Of a stretch of 64,000 bases of DNA, positions 1 through 33,900 are shown one piece after another. Under the pieces are notes generated by a model that was given only the letters and a program-made list of their open reading frames with translations, was not told the DNA's origin and did no database searches. A program made the position numbers and the translations under genes. The number at the start of each line of letters is the position of its first letter. Positions within the stretch are counted from its first letter, which is position 1. The stretch is from Podospora pseudocomata. Lineage: Eukaryota > Ascomycota > Sordariomycetes > Sordariales > Podosporaceae. The stretch lies in assembly GCF_035222375.1 (NCBI RefSeq), contig NW_026946362.1:1-64000 (forward strand). The letters are read 5' to 3'.

Positions 1-244
1 TTGAGGTGTAGCAGTGTTATGCGTAAATTGAAGAGTAAAGGATTACCTGTGTCCTTGCAAAATAAATACAGACATCTCCATCAAACAAGTTAACTGTGTG
101 ATTAGTAAGTAAACTGGTAGTAGCTAATTGAAATCTAAAAAAAAATAGAAAATCTAAGATAGAAGTGAAGTGTTTACATTATAAAAATACATTAACGCTG
201 ATCTGTAGGCTAGAGCGGATCGAAATCGGAGAGCCTACCATAAA
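1..244. other. Unassigned left-edge sequence
   Basis: No reading frame or RNA gene is recognisable. A 7-bp inverted repeat (gtaggct near 205 with agcctac near 232) could fold a hairpin. It could be the tail of an upstream gene or intron cut by the window edge. Confidence 0.4.
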
Positions 245-315
245 AGATTATGAAGTAAATGGTTTACACTTTGATTGCAAATCTTAAGTAATAGGTTCGA
301 TTCCTACATAATTTT
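245..315 (+). tRNA. trnC: Putative tRNA-Cys (GCA)
   Basis: The 5' agattat pairs with 3' ataattt as a 7-bp acceptor stem. A D-arm gtaa/ttac and a T-loop ttcgatt flanked by tagg/ccta follow in the right order and spacing. The loop ttGCAaa at 275-281 gives anticodon GCA. The anticodon stem is weak (two mismatches), so it may be degenerate. trnC directly upstream of cox1 is a common order in Pezizomycotina, which supports the call. Confidence 0.6.
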
Positions 316-735
316 CGTGAAAAATATATTTAATGTCTTGGCTATTACAGTTTAATAAAATATTAATTGATGTAGGAAAAATATTTTATTAAGGCGCGAG
401 CTCGAAACAATAATTGTTCGTCTGTGTATAGTGGTTATATATATTTATAGTATATTATATTACGACCTTGTGTCGTATTATGGTATGACGCGGTGGCATA
501 CGTACGAAGTTATTCGCCATGCTCCTCTTTGTGTTATATTATAACTATATTAACTATATTACTATAAAAAAAAAATAGCTTATGCAAGAATAACAAAAAA
601 TAAAGTTTGTCTGAAAATGATGTCGATTGTCTTGTTGTATCTCAACAAAAAAATAAAGTAGCATTATTAGATGAAGCTAAAAATTTAAAAAAAGACAAAC
701 TAATATCAGGAGGGGTATCATTGTGAATCGAGAGA
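316..735. other. cox1 5' spacer with GC-rich repeats
   Basis: AT-rich leader with a gcgcgagctc-type repeat at about 393-404 and an imperfect hairpin region near 455-530 (cgaccttgtgtcg and flanking). The cox1 reading frame is open from 604, without an ATG until 739. Confidence 0.5.
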
Positions 736-738
736 TGA

Positions 739-22402
<21,664 letters not shown>

Positions 22403-22846
22403 GTTTAATAGAGGCTATTAAGGGACCCTTAATGAAATTAACTTTAACTAGTAAACCTAAAGCTTATAGTTTTGTAAACACTACCTTATAAAGTAGTATT
22501 TTACAGTGCTATTATATGCGGTACGACGGCGCAAGCTCGTCGTACTATTTTATTAACAGAGGTTATATTCTAAGGTTAATGATAATCATAGCTAGCATAC
22601 TTCATTGTAAAGCACAAGCTCGGTTATTATATTTTAGTGGTCGATGATAACCATAGTTATGTGCGAGGTAGGGGCGCATAGCATAGTATGCTATGTATAT
22701 AGCATTATGTAGTATAAGCTTGGCTTTTATTTATGTCGCATGATGATGATACAGGCATACAGACATAATTCGTCAGTACGTCATGCAAACATATGTACTG
22801 ACTAAGTATGTCGAGGAGGAGGCCCTCCTCCTCCTCTAAATAAAAA
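22403..22846. other. Spacer cox1-trnR with palindromes
   Basis: No gene. An 8-bp stem gtacgacg/cgtcgtac encloses a gcgcaagct unit at 22521-22545. More tacgaagtatg-like and gaggaggag/ctcctcctc hairpins run to 22837. Confidence 0.6.
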
Positions 22847-22916
22847 GGTGTGTTAGTTTAATGGCAAAACATGGCGCTACGGACGTTGTTTTATAAGTTC
22901 GAGTCTTATACACATC
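22847..22916 (+). tRNA. trnR: tRNA-Arg (ACG)
   Basis: Acceptor ggtgtgt/acacatc, D-loop region tagtttaatggca, anticodon loop ctACGga, T-arm ataag-ttcgagt-cttat. Standard position after cox1 in many Pezizomycotina. Confidence 0.9.
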
Positions 22917-23265
22917 TGTAATGTCTTATCCTACCATATAATATTCTGGATTTTTAAGTTTTAGTTTTAGACGCAGAAATATATTTTAAGGCGCGAGCTC
23001 TAAATGTAATAGTAGCCCTCTACTACTTCGAGCTTGCGCGCCCGGCTCAGTAAAAAAAATTTTTTATGTGCATAAACATGTATGTGGATAAATAAATTTA
23101 AATATGTTGCAGTCTGTGCGCGTAACTTTTTAAGTAATAAATTCATAACCAGGAGATGCATCATAATGGTGGGTATCATTTAAGTGAGCGTGGTAGGGGC
23201 TTATTTATTATACCGCACGGTATAAGGTTACTTTAAATAATTTACAAACTTTTAATATTTTCGCT
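22917..23265. other. Spacer trnR-nad4L
   Basis: AT-rich, with GC-repeat pairs gcgcgagctc (22992) and gagcttgcgc (23030) in opposite orientations, and an acgcaagctc-free leader before nad4L. No gene seen. Confidence 0.5.
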
Positions 23266-24961
23266 ATGAATATTACCTTAATACTTTTTTTAATAGGAAT
23301 TTTAGGATTCGTATTAAATAGAAAAAATATTATATTAATGCTTATTTCAATTGAAATAATGCTATTAGCTATAACATTCCTAATATTGGTAAGTTCACTT
23401 AATATGGATGATATAATCGGTCAAACTTATGCTATTTATATAATAGTTGTTGCAGGTGCAGAATCTGCTATAGGTTTGGGTATTTTAGTTGCTTTCTATA
23501 GATTAATTAACTCTCCTGATAAAAATCCAAGATCAAATTATTCTTATTCACATTTTAATTTATTACCCGCAATTTCACGACGAAGTCGTAATTTAATCCA
23601 ATCAAGGAATTATTCTAGCCTTTCGTCTAGGACTAGCGCTGTATGCAGTGCTAGGTCAGAGGGTGAAAGGAAAATAGTTTTAAATCCTTCATTTATAAGT
23701 GGGTTCTCTGATGCTGAAGGTTCTTTTGTTGTAACTATTTTAAATAATCCTAGATATAAAATAGGATGAAATGTGCAAGCTAGATTTCAAATAAAGTTAC
23801 ATGAGAAAGATAGAGCTTTATTATTATTAATTCAAAATTATTTTGATAATGTTGGATATATATCTAAAATAAATGATAAATCTACGGTTGAATTTAGAGT
23901 TAGTGATATAACTAGTTTAAATAATATAATTGTACCTCATTTTGAAAAGTATACATTAATAACTAATAAATATAAAGATTTTATAATATTTAAACAAATA
24001 GTATCGTTAATGTCAGAAAACAAACATACTACTTTAGAAGGGTTAAAAGAAATTTTAGATTATAGAGCATCTCTTAATTGGGGTTTATCTAAAAATTTAA
24101 AGGAATCTTTTCCTTCAATAGTACCAGTTAAAAGAGTAGAAATTGAGGTTAATATATTAAGTAATTTACGGCTACGCCCTAACTGAGTAGCTGGTTTCTC
24201 AGCAGGAGTGCGAAGCCCCAATTTTTTTATAACTATATCTGGTAATAAAGTATGATTACGTTTTTCTATAGCTCAAGACTCAAGAGATATATTGTTATTA
24301 AAAAGTTTAGTTGAATTTTTTAATTGTGGTTATATAGCTCAATATAAAAATCGTAAAGTATGTGAATTTATAGTTACAAAAATTAATGATATAATTATAT
24401 ATATAATTCCTTTTTTTGAAAAATACAAAATTGAAGGTTCTAAATATAAGGATTATGTTAATTTTAAAGAAGCTGCTATTCTTATTAAGAATAAAGAACA
24501 TTTAACTGAAAAAGGTTTAAATAAAATAATAGAATTAAAAAATTCTATGAATAAGAATGATTAATATTTTCTTGATTAAAAGGAAGTTTTCATCTTGATC
24601 ACCAAAGGCGAAGTGAACCTTCGTCTAGTCTTATACAAGGCGAAACTCTCAAATTGCGGGAAATTCTTAAAAACAAATCTACCAAGTTAATATAGTAATA
24701 TAATTAATGGAACAGGTAATGATTTGTTGTATGGTAAAAACGATTTGTATATATAGAAAATCTGCAGCCAAGCACCAAGTATTCTTGCTACGCAGGAATA
24801 ACGGTGTGCAGTTAATCGACTAAATGTGAGTTGGTTTTTTATTAATATGGGCTGCACAAACTAAAGCTCGGATATTAATAATTAGCTTAAGATACAGTCA
24901 GTCTCAATATGAGAATATTGAGGTAAAACGAAGAGGAAGTATAGCAATAGAATATAAATAA
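23266..24961 (+). CDS. nad4L: NADH dehydrogenase subunit 4L (2 exons)
   Basis: Small membrane subunit of complex I. Exons 23266-23504 and 24931-24961 join to 89 codons plus stop, the usual length, reading ...[18 protein letters not shown]. Three hydrophobic helices; the conserved Glu residues in helices 2 and 3 (ISIEIML, GAESAIG) are present. Its stop codon TAA shares one base with the nad5 ATG, the classic fungal nad4L/nad5 overlap, so the two are surely co-transcribed. Confidence 0.95.
23505..24564 (+). CDS. LAGLIDADG homing endonuclease, second motif disrupted (nad4L intron)
   Basis: Fused to exon 1, about 353 codons. The first motif [13 protein letters not shown] (about 23696) is intact. 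At the second, VAGFSAG is followed by VRSPNFF where EG-N-FF is expected (24187-24230): a short gtgcgaagcccc unit has replaced or displaced the acidic residue while keeping the frame. Probably nuclease-dead. Confidence 0.8.
23505..24930 (+). mobile_element. nad4L intron, group I
   Basis: Exon ends agatt (U), intron ends G before aagaggaag. Core after the ORF: attgcgggaaattc (24655), tctgcagccaagc (24763), ggtgtgcagttaatcgacta (24804-24823), aagatacagtcag (24890). Confidence 0.87.
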
Positions 24962-27900
24962 TGTATTTAAGTATAATAATCTTACCTTTATTAGGATGTA
25001 TAGTATCTGGCTTTTTAGGTAGAAAAGTTGGGGTTAAAGGTGCACAACTAATTACATGTTCAAATGTAGTAATTACTACAATATTATCAATATTAGCTTT
25101 TATTGAAGTAGGTTTTAATAATATTCCTGTTACTATAAATTTATTTAGATGAATAGATAGTGAATGGTTTAATATCATTTGAGGTTTCCAATTTGATAGT
25201 TTAACAGTTTATTTTGTGGGTCTGCTGTTTATACAGCAGACAGAAGCTGTGTTGGTTTTAATCCAACTGTATAAGAATATATATTTAAAAAAATTATTTA
25301 ATTGTATATTAGTTAGTTTAGCTTTGAAATCGCTTTGTATAAATGATTTAGAGCTAGCGCCCAATAAAAAATCAAAACTTTCATCTTTATTCCTTAACCA
25401 TTCTCTGGTATTTATTAAAGGGAGAGTATATAGTTTAAGGCGCAAGCCTCAAATAATGAATTATTTAACCCAGCAAACAGCTAAATTTTCTACCCTGAAA
25501 GAAGATGGTCGGGTGCGTAGCCCAAATTTTTTAGAATGATTCGTAGGATTTACCGATGCTGAAGGTAGTTTTAGTATAAACCCTATGCATACTAAGGATG
25601 GATCGACTCTATCTAAGGTTGGATTCATGTTTAAAATCGCTTTGCATATAGACGATGAGAAGGTTTTAAGATATATTAGTGCTAAATTAGGTGTTGGAGG
25701 GGTTCGTCTTTATAAAAATGAATGTATATTTAGTGTTACTGATAAAAAAGGTATACTATTATTAATATCGATATTTGATAAATATAATCTAAATACCTCA
25801 AAATACTTAGATTATTTAGATTTTAAACAAGCTTTTTTTGGCTACCATTTTAATGGTTGAAATAATAATTTAGATAGTGAAACCAGTTTTACTAGTGAGT
25901 CAATAAAAAATAAAATTATAGAACTAAAAAATAAAATGAATACTAATCGTATTAATTTTGATAGACCTGAAAGTTCTAAAATTATAATTACTAAATATTG
26001 ACTACTAGGGTTTATAGAAGGGGATGGGTCTTTCTTTATAAGAAGAGATAATTTAACACCTACTTTTTCTATCGAAAATACTGGGGTACAATTGCCTGTT
26101 TTACTTAAGATAAAAGAATTCTTAGAAAATTCTCTTGGTTTTGACAAATATTCTTTATATAAAATAAAAAATTCATCTATTATATTACTAACTATAGTAA
26201 AAGCTAGATGCGTTAATGGTAAAAGTAGTGTATCTCTTATTATAAATAACATAAATGTTCTATATAATTATTTAATACCTTTCTTTTCCGACGCTGAATT
26301 TTTAACTAAAAAAGGAAAAGATTTTAACGATTTTAAAATTATCAGTAAAGCTGTGTATATGGGAGCCCATAGGAAAGAAGAGATAAGATCTTTAATTTTA
26401 AAATTATCAAATACTATGAATAATTTTAGATTATCAACCTATAAAGGAATAATTGAATATTTAAATAAAGAGGAATTAAATATATTAACAACTGTAACAT
26501 CTACATTTGAATATCTTATAGATGGAAGAGTCAGGGATAATATTACAAAAAAAATATTACCTAAACAGGTTAGTTGTATATACGAAATAATAAAAAATTA
26601 TGGAGAAATTCTATTAGCTAATTCTTTAACTGAAGCTGCTTCAATTGTAGGATTATATCCTGATACTTTAAGTAAATATTTAGATATTGAAATATTAAAT
26701 CCTAAAGATGCTTTTATTGAAATTAAAAATTTAAAAATTAGAAGAGTACGTGTACTCTTTAGGAATACAGAGCTTCCATACTTCGTTAGTAAATAGGGAC
26801 TCCCCCCCCCCGTCTTTTAATTACTTTCATTACGGTATATGCCTACGAAGTCTGGGACTATAATTAAATAAAAACTTTATATATATATATAATAACCCTT
26901 ACAATAGCCACAATTAGCTAGCTTAACTATTTGAGCTGTGGGTTTTACCGAGGTAAACATATCAATGGTATGTATGTGCACAAGCTCTTCTTGATGGTTT
27001 TCAGCTATTGTGGCGGCGCAAGCTCGCAAGGGGGTATATAATGTTTATTAATAAATCACTTTTAATCAAGAATATTATAAATGCGCAAGCTACAAATTAT
27101 ACGGAGTACTAAAAAAAATTTTTTTGCTTCGTGCTTCGCTAGAAAGGATCTTAATATACAGAGTATATCATTAATAGGAATTGAGCAAGATTATAATCAA
27201 ACAATTCTATACTTATACAAAAGTGGTGAAAACGGTTAAGGAGGATATACTTTAAGACCGTCGGCAGTTATAAATGTCGCTACAGACTGGTTCACCGGGG
27301 TTAGGCTGAAATGTCTGTCCAAATGTACAGTCGGATCCTAGAACGAATGTGATATCGTAGAGAGTAAATATTTATCGAAAAAACACTACACATAGTGGAT
27401 AGCCTTACCGCAAAGGTAATAAACTCTTAAGTAGGTAAACTACTCTTAATGTCTATTGCTCTTATGACAGAGTTGACATCAAGGTCAGGTTAACTAGGAT
27501 TGTTCAATGTTAATTCCTGTATTGATAATAAGTTCTTTAGTTCACATATATTCAATTTCGTACATGAGTAGTGATCCTCGAGGTAGCGTGGAGGGAATAC
27601 GCTTCTATGGGGGTAAACTGTCAAATTCCGGGGAACTCCTAAAGCTTAAGGTACCAAGCTGTATTTGAAAAATTATCAGTGGCTGAGGTAATTGCTCAGG
27701 TATGGTAACAAGCCTTAAGATATGTGAAAACAAAATGGACAATCGCGGATCTAAGTCAACAAAACTAAAAGTTAATGTTGTAAAAGAGCAACGAGTAAAC
27801 GGCAGTTGATCAGCTAAGTCTAACTTAACTAATTTAAGATGTACTCTAACAGGTTTTGAAAAGAATCGTGGTATAAATCACGGCTTCAACCGTCAAATGA

Positions 27901-30900
27901 GTTGAAGTTCACGTGTTAAAATCCCATCTAAGCAATTCCGTCTCAGCTCCGTCGTTTTTATTCATGGTACTTCTAAATTGACTTCGGTGAATCCTGGAGT
28001 TTGGTCTGGTTTAATAGACGGAGAAGGTTCTTTTTCAATAATCTTAGTTAGAAATTCAACACGTAAATTAGGTTGACGTCTTGAACCAAAATTTCAACTT
28101 GGTTTACATAAAAAAGATTATGATGTATTATTACAGTTACAGCTTTTTTTAGGTGGTGCCGGTGGTATCTATTCAGCTCGGAATGGTGAGTTTGTTAACT
28201 ACATAATTAGTTCTATTAAAGATTTAAATAAACTTGTTGTTCATTTAGAACATTATCCATTGTTAACTCAAAAATCCGTGGATTTCTTTTTCTTTAAACA
28301 AATAATAGATTTAATTAATAATAAAGCTCATTATACTGTTGAAGGTTTAAATAAAATAGTAAATCTAAAAGCATCTATGAATTTAGGTTTATCAGATAAG
28401 TTAAAATTAGAGTTTCCTGGATATCAAGTCATGGAAAGACCTATTTTTAATTGTATCGAAGTAGCTGCAAATATAAGTCCTTCTTGGATTTCTGGTTTTG
28501 TTAGTGCTGAAGGGAACTTTGATGTTCGTACACCTAAAACAAATAGTAAAACGGGTTATAGAGTTCAGTTAAGATTTAGGATAACCCAGCATGTTAGGGA
28601 TATCGTATTAATGGAAAAATTAGTTCAATATTTAGGAGGAGGAAAAGTATATAAATATACTAGATCTGGTGTTCATTTAAGTATAGTTGATTTCTCCTTA
28701 ATCACTAATAGAATAATTCCTATATTTAAAGAAAATCCTTTAGTTGGTGTAAAATCTAAGGATTTTGAAGACTGATGTAAAATACATGAATTAATGGTTA
28801 ATCGTTCACACTTAACTATTAAAGGTATGAACTTTATACAAGAAATTAAATTGGGTATGAATAGAGGTAGAAGTATTGAGACAGAGTAAGAAGGTAAGAT
28901 TAATTAATTTCAAGATTACGTCACTTCGTCTATATGAAGAATTTGCTTTAAGACCCTCGATGTAACCGGCGCCATTCAAAAAAGTAAACTAGTATAAAAT
29001 GAGACAAATTGTATGATAAATTTAACAAAAGCATAATCAAAGGTTTTTTAGTTATTTAAGCTTATTTACATTTATGATGATAATACTTGTAACAGCTAAT
29101 AATTATTTATTAATGTTTGTAGGATGAGAAGGTGTAGGAGTTTGTTCATATCTATTAGTTAGTTTTTGATTTACTAGAATAGCAGCTAATCAAAGTTCTA
29201 TATCTGCCTTCTTAGCTAATAGAGTAGGGGATTGTTTTTTAACAATTGGTATGTTTGCTATATTATGATCTTTAGGTAAACGAAATAATTGTAAAGTTTT
29301 CATGAGCTTGCGCCTCACGCACAAGATCAAAAATAAAAAAACTAGCTCATTAACCAAATACACTTTGAGCAATGCTCAAAGATGCTTTCATAAAACAACA
29401 AATATTTTAGGTAGTGCTGTACAAGCTAAAGCTTGTACTTCTCATTTTATAGCTTGCGCACATATATCTGATATTCAAATTAGGAAGTATTCTAATTCAC
29501 CTTTTGCTCCTTATTTAGCAGGATTAATAGAAGGTGATGGACATATAGCTGTACATGATAAAAATACACAAAAAAAAGAGTACAGACCAAAGATTATTAT
29601 TGCTTTTAATATTAACGATAAACCTTTAGCTGAAAAATTATCAACAGTATTAGCTGTTGGTAAAGTAATTGATAGAGCTAGTACAGGACATGTATTATTA
29701 CAAATTTTGGCTAAAGAAGAAGTATTAAAAATAATTAATTTAATTAATGGTCATATGCGTACACCTAAAATAGAAGCACTACATAGAGCTATTCGTTGAA
29801 TAAATGAAAAAGATAATAGCTCTATACCGTTATTAGGTATAGATTCTTCTCCTTTAGAGAGTAATAGTTGATTATCCGGATTTACAGACGCCGATGGGTG
29901 TTTTGGTATAACTGTATACGATCGTAAGAAAAATGGAGTATTTTTAAGAACAAGTGTTAAAACTTCTTTCCGAATAGAAGTAAAACAAAATTATTCCAGA
30001 GAGGTTACATTAGAGCAAGGTGGGCGTAGCACTAGTTTTTTTTTTATTATGAGTGAAATTGCCGCATTTTTTACCGTAAATTTATATACTAGAACTAGAA
30101 AGACAGAGGATAAAGTATTTTACGCTTTTGCTGCAGTGGCTCATAATTCAAGAAGTCATGAAATACTTCGTAATTATTTTGATAATTATCCTTTGTATTC
30201 ATCTAAATATCTAGCCTATAAAGATTGATGTCTTGTTCAAGTTCTTCATAAAGGATCTTTAAGTAAGGAGAACTTAGAGATAATAAAAGCTATTAAAAAT
30301 GGGTTTAATACTAAGAGAAAAGTATTTGATTTTTCACATTTGAATTCTTTACAATTTAAATAAATTGCCGTGAGAGGTAGTAATATCTCTCTTATTATAT
30401 AACTATGTGCGGGAAAACCCTAAAGTCTTTTTATAGATTATTGTGGAAACTTTTTATATATAACTGCGTACACAAAACTTAAAAATTAAAAAGAATAGAA
30501 TCCTACGAGCTTGCGCCGTCGTATGGTGACTTTTGCTGCTATGTACGGCGCTATATATAGCGCTATATATAGCGAGGCGCAAGCTCCTCCTCCTCGTAGG
30601 GCTTACTTATATGCTTGCAGACTTCGTACGCATACTTATTTGCGGCGTAGCCGTCAGAAGTATAGCTGTCAGAAGCATGAAGTATAGCAGGAACAGTAGG
30701 ATGAAAATGGACAATCCGCAGGAAACTAAGAATAATTCTAATTTATTTAAGGATCCTCAGAGACTACACGTTATACGCCCTTTATCCATAATGTTGTGCA
30801 TACTTCGTCTGCCTAAAACATATGTTGAACAAGGGTGAAAATATAGTCCAGTTATAGCTGAAAAGTTATAAGTTATTCGAATTTAGATTATAGTACAGTA

Positions 30901-33900
30901 TTTTCATTAGCCCCTTATATTAACAGTAAAGTAGTTCTTATTATAGGTATATGTTTATTAATTGGTGCTATGGCTAAAAGTGTGCGCTGATGAGCTTTAT
31001 TTTGAAATGGAGATATAATCTCTAAACATTGGTCAAATATGTTTCTGACTACGAAATTAGGTGGCGGGGAAATCCCAAAGTTGAACATAGCATTTTCGCG
31101 TAATGAAGAGATTAGATCCAATCATGGGGATCGATTAGCTCTTCTAGTCAAGTTTTCTATGATTAAGACTATACTGTTTGAAGTTCATCTACCAGTTGTC
31201 TCAAGCCATGGACTTCAGCGTGCCTGAGATAGGCTGAATGCGGCAAACCTTTTTCTTGAACTTTTGGATAGGGTTATGGCCTGTCCGCAAACGAATTGCA
31301 TAAACAATTTCAAGGTAGAGAGTGAACAATCTAAGGAAAACAAAATTCAAAATATATGAAGATCAGGATTACCTAAGACTAGAAATAGTTATGGTAACAG
31401 AGGAGTAGTATTACCCTTTGTATATTATAACAATATATATTGTCCTTTAAAAAAGGGGATAAGGGGAAGAACTCTAGATTTTAATTTTAGATTGCTATCC
31501 ACTAGTGCTGGGAGCCCAGTACAGATAAAATCTAACACTAATGATAAGCTTCTAAAGCTAGCTAAGCATTGTAAAAAGAATTTTAATGGTCAAATCCAAA
31601 TGGACAAATTATACCGATTAATGTATGATTCAGCACTGTATGAATTGGCATATAAAAAGCTAGGCGCTAGTTCTGGGCGCAAACTCGGCGCAAGCTCTGG
31701 AGGGAATATAAATCAGGCGGGTATTAATATTAAACCCCTTGACCATAACCACTACCCTTTAGTAGGATCCGCAGAGATGTTATCTGAAGTAATTGAAGGA
31801 ATTATTGCTGAGTTGAAAGATAGTAGGTTTAGATTTGAAGGAAAAAAGGTAAAAACCCTAGTAAGTAGACCTCTTACTACTTTTAGAAATAAACTGGTAC
31901 AAGAGGTAATGAGAATGATTTTAGAAGTTATATTCGAACCAACTTTCTCTGAACACAACCATGGGTTTAGGCCAGGAAGGGGATGTCATTCGGCTTTGAA
32001 AGAAATTAAGGCGCAAGCTATAAATTTTGGAGTATCAACCTGATATTTTGAAGGAGATATTTCTAAATACTTAGTTACTTGTGCTGACGAAGTTATGCAT
32101 GCAAGCTCCTCTTTTGTTACTTCGAGACGTGGCGGCGACGGTAGCGGCAAAGCCGCAGCAGCAGCCACGCTCGTAAGTTCTCAAATAGAAAGAGTCTTAA
32201 TGAATATAATTGAAAATAAAATTAAAGACCGTAGGTTTACAGATTTAATATGAAAAGCTTTAAAAGCTGGATATTTTGAATTTAAAATATTCAAAGATTC
32301 AAATACAGGTACTACTCAAGGTGATATACTTAGCCCTATTTTAAATAACATTTATCTAAATGAATTAGATAGATTTATTAGTAAGTTAAAATTAGAGTAC
32401 GATAAAGGAATTAAACCTAAAGTAAATCCTTATTATGACAAACTTTGTAATATGAAGAATAAAACTCTTGATGTACAAACTAGGAACCGTATCCATAAGT
32501 TACACTTGAAGACTCCTTATTATAAAACACTAGATCCTAGTTTCAAGAAATTAGTATATGTAAGATATGCTAATGTTTGGGTTATAGGTGTTAGAGGATC
32601 CAAAGAGGATTGTAACATTCTGTTAGAAAAAATAGAAATATTTTTTAAAGATAAATTAAATATTGGGGGCGCAAGCTCTCGCGCAAGCTCGAGTTTTGAG
32701 CTTGTGCCTAAAACCCTATCTAGTATAACTAATGCTAAAAAGGTCTTATTCTTGGATACGGTAATATTCAGTAGCTGACACAGAAAACATCAATCTTTGA
32801 CTTCCAGTTCATCTGGGTTCATGCTAAGAAATGGTAGAGAAATTAGACTTGAAGCACCTAAACAAATAATACTACAAAAACTAAATGAAGCCGGTTTTAT
32901 AACTAAAGGGAAACCATCTCCTAAATTACTATGACAACATTATAATAAGGACACAATAATAACATTATATAATTCTGTATATAGGTATATTAATTATTAT
33001 AGTTTTGCTGAAAATATTTCCAAAATTTCTTCATGACTTCACTTTATATTAAAAACTTCTTGTGTGAAATTATTGGCATCCAAATTTAAATTAGGAACTA
33101 TATGTAAAACTTATTTTAAATTTGGAAAAGATTTAAAAGGAGATAATAAAATCGGTTTTGTGGATGCGATGGCTTATGGAATAAATATTTGAGACTTTAA
33201 GATATCAACTAAAGGTATAATTCAAATCCTATATGCTGGAACAAAAACCTCTAGAGGCGGAGCCGCGAAGCCGCTAAGGAGCAAAGCCGCGAAGCCACAA
33301 AGCCGCCGGACTAAAATTTAATAAAATTAAAGGATTAATGGTTAAAATAGTGCTTTCGAGGAGGCTACGTATACGAAGTATGCTTTATATATAGCGCTAT
33401 ATATAGCGCAAGCTCCTCTTCGACATACTTTGTCAGTATGTATGTATGTCAGCACTAATATTATTATAACCAGACAGTAATACCACTATATATATAATGC
33501 AAACGCTTAGTATATTAAAATTGGAGAGCCGTATGATGGGAAACTATCACGTACGGTTCGGGAAAAGGTATATATACTGATAAGAGGTATATGTATCTAG
33601 TTCATTCTCAAGTAGGTTTACATGTATGATTACCTATGGCGATGGAAGGTCCTACTCCTGTATCAGCATTAATACATGCAGCTACTATGGTAACTGCAGG
33701 TGTATATTTACTAATGCGTAGTTCACCATTAATTGAATATAACAGTACAGTTTTATTATTATGTTTATGATTAGGTGCGATAACTACTGTATTTAGTTCT
33801 CTTATAGGTCTGTTCCAACAAGATATAAAAAAAGTTATAGCTTATTCCACAATGAGTCAATTGGGAATGATGGTTATAGCTATAGGTTTATCATCTTACA

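Larger units (their letters stand above)
30982..33605 (+). mobile_element. nad5 intron 4, group II
   Basis: Begins gtgcgc and ends AT (AY) before tctcaagta. Domain V at about 33526-33559. Its interior has been enlarged by GC-rich repeats, for example 33236-33302 and 33383-33420. Confidence 0.84.
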
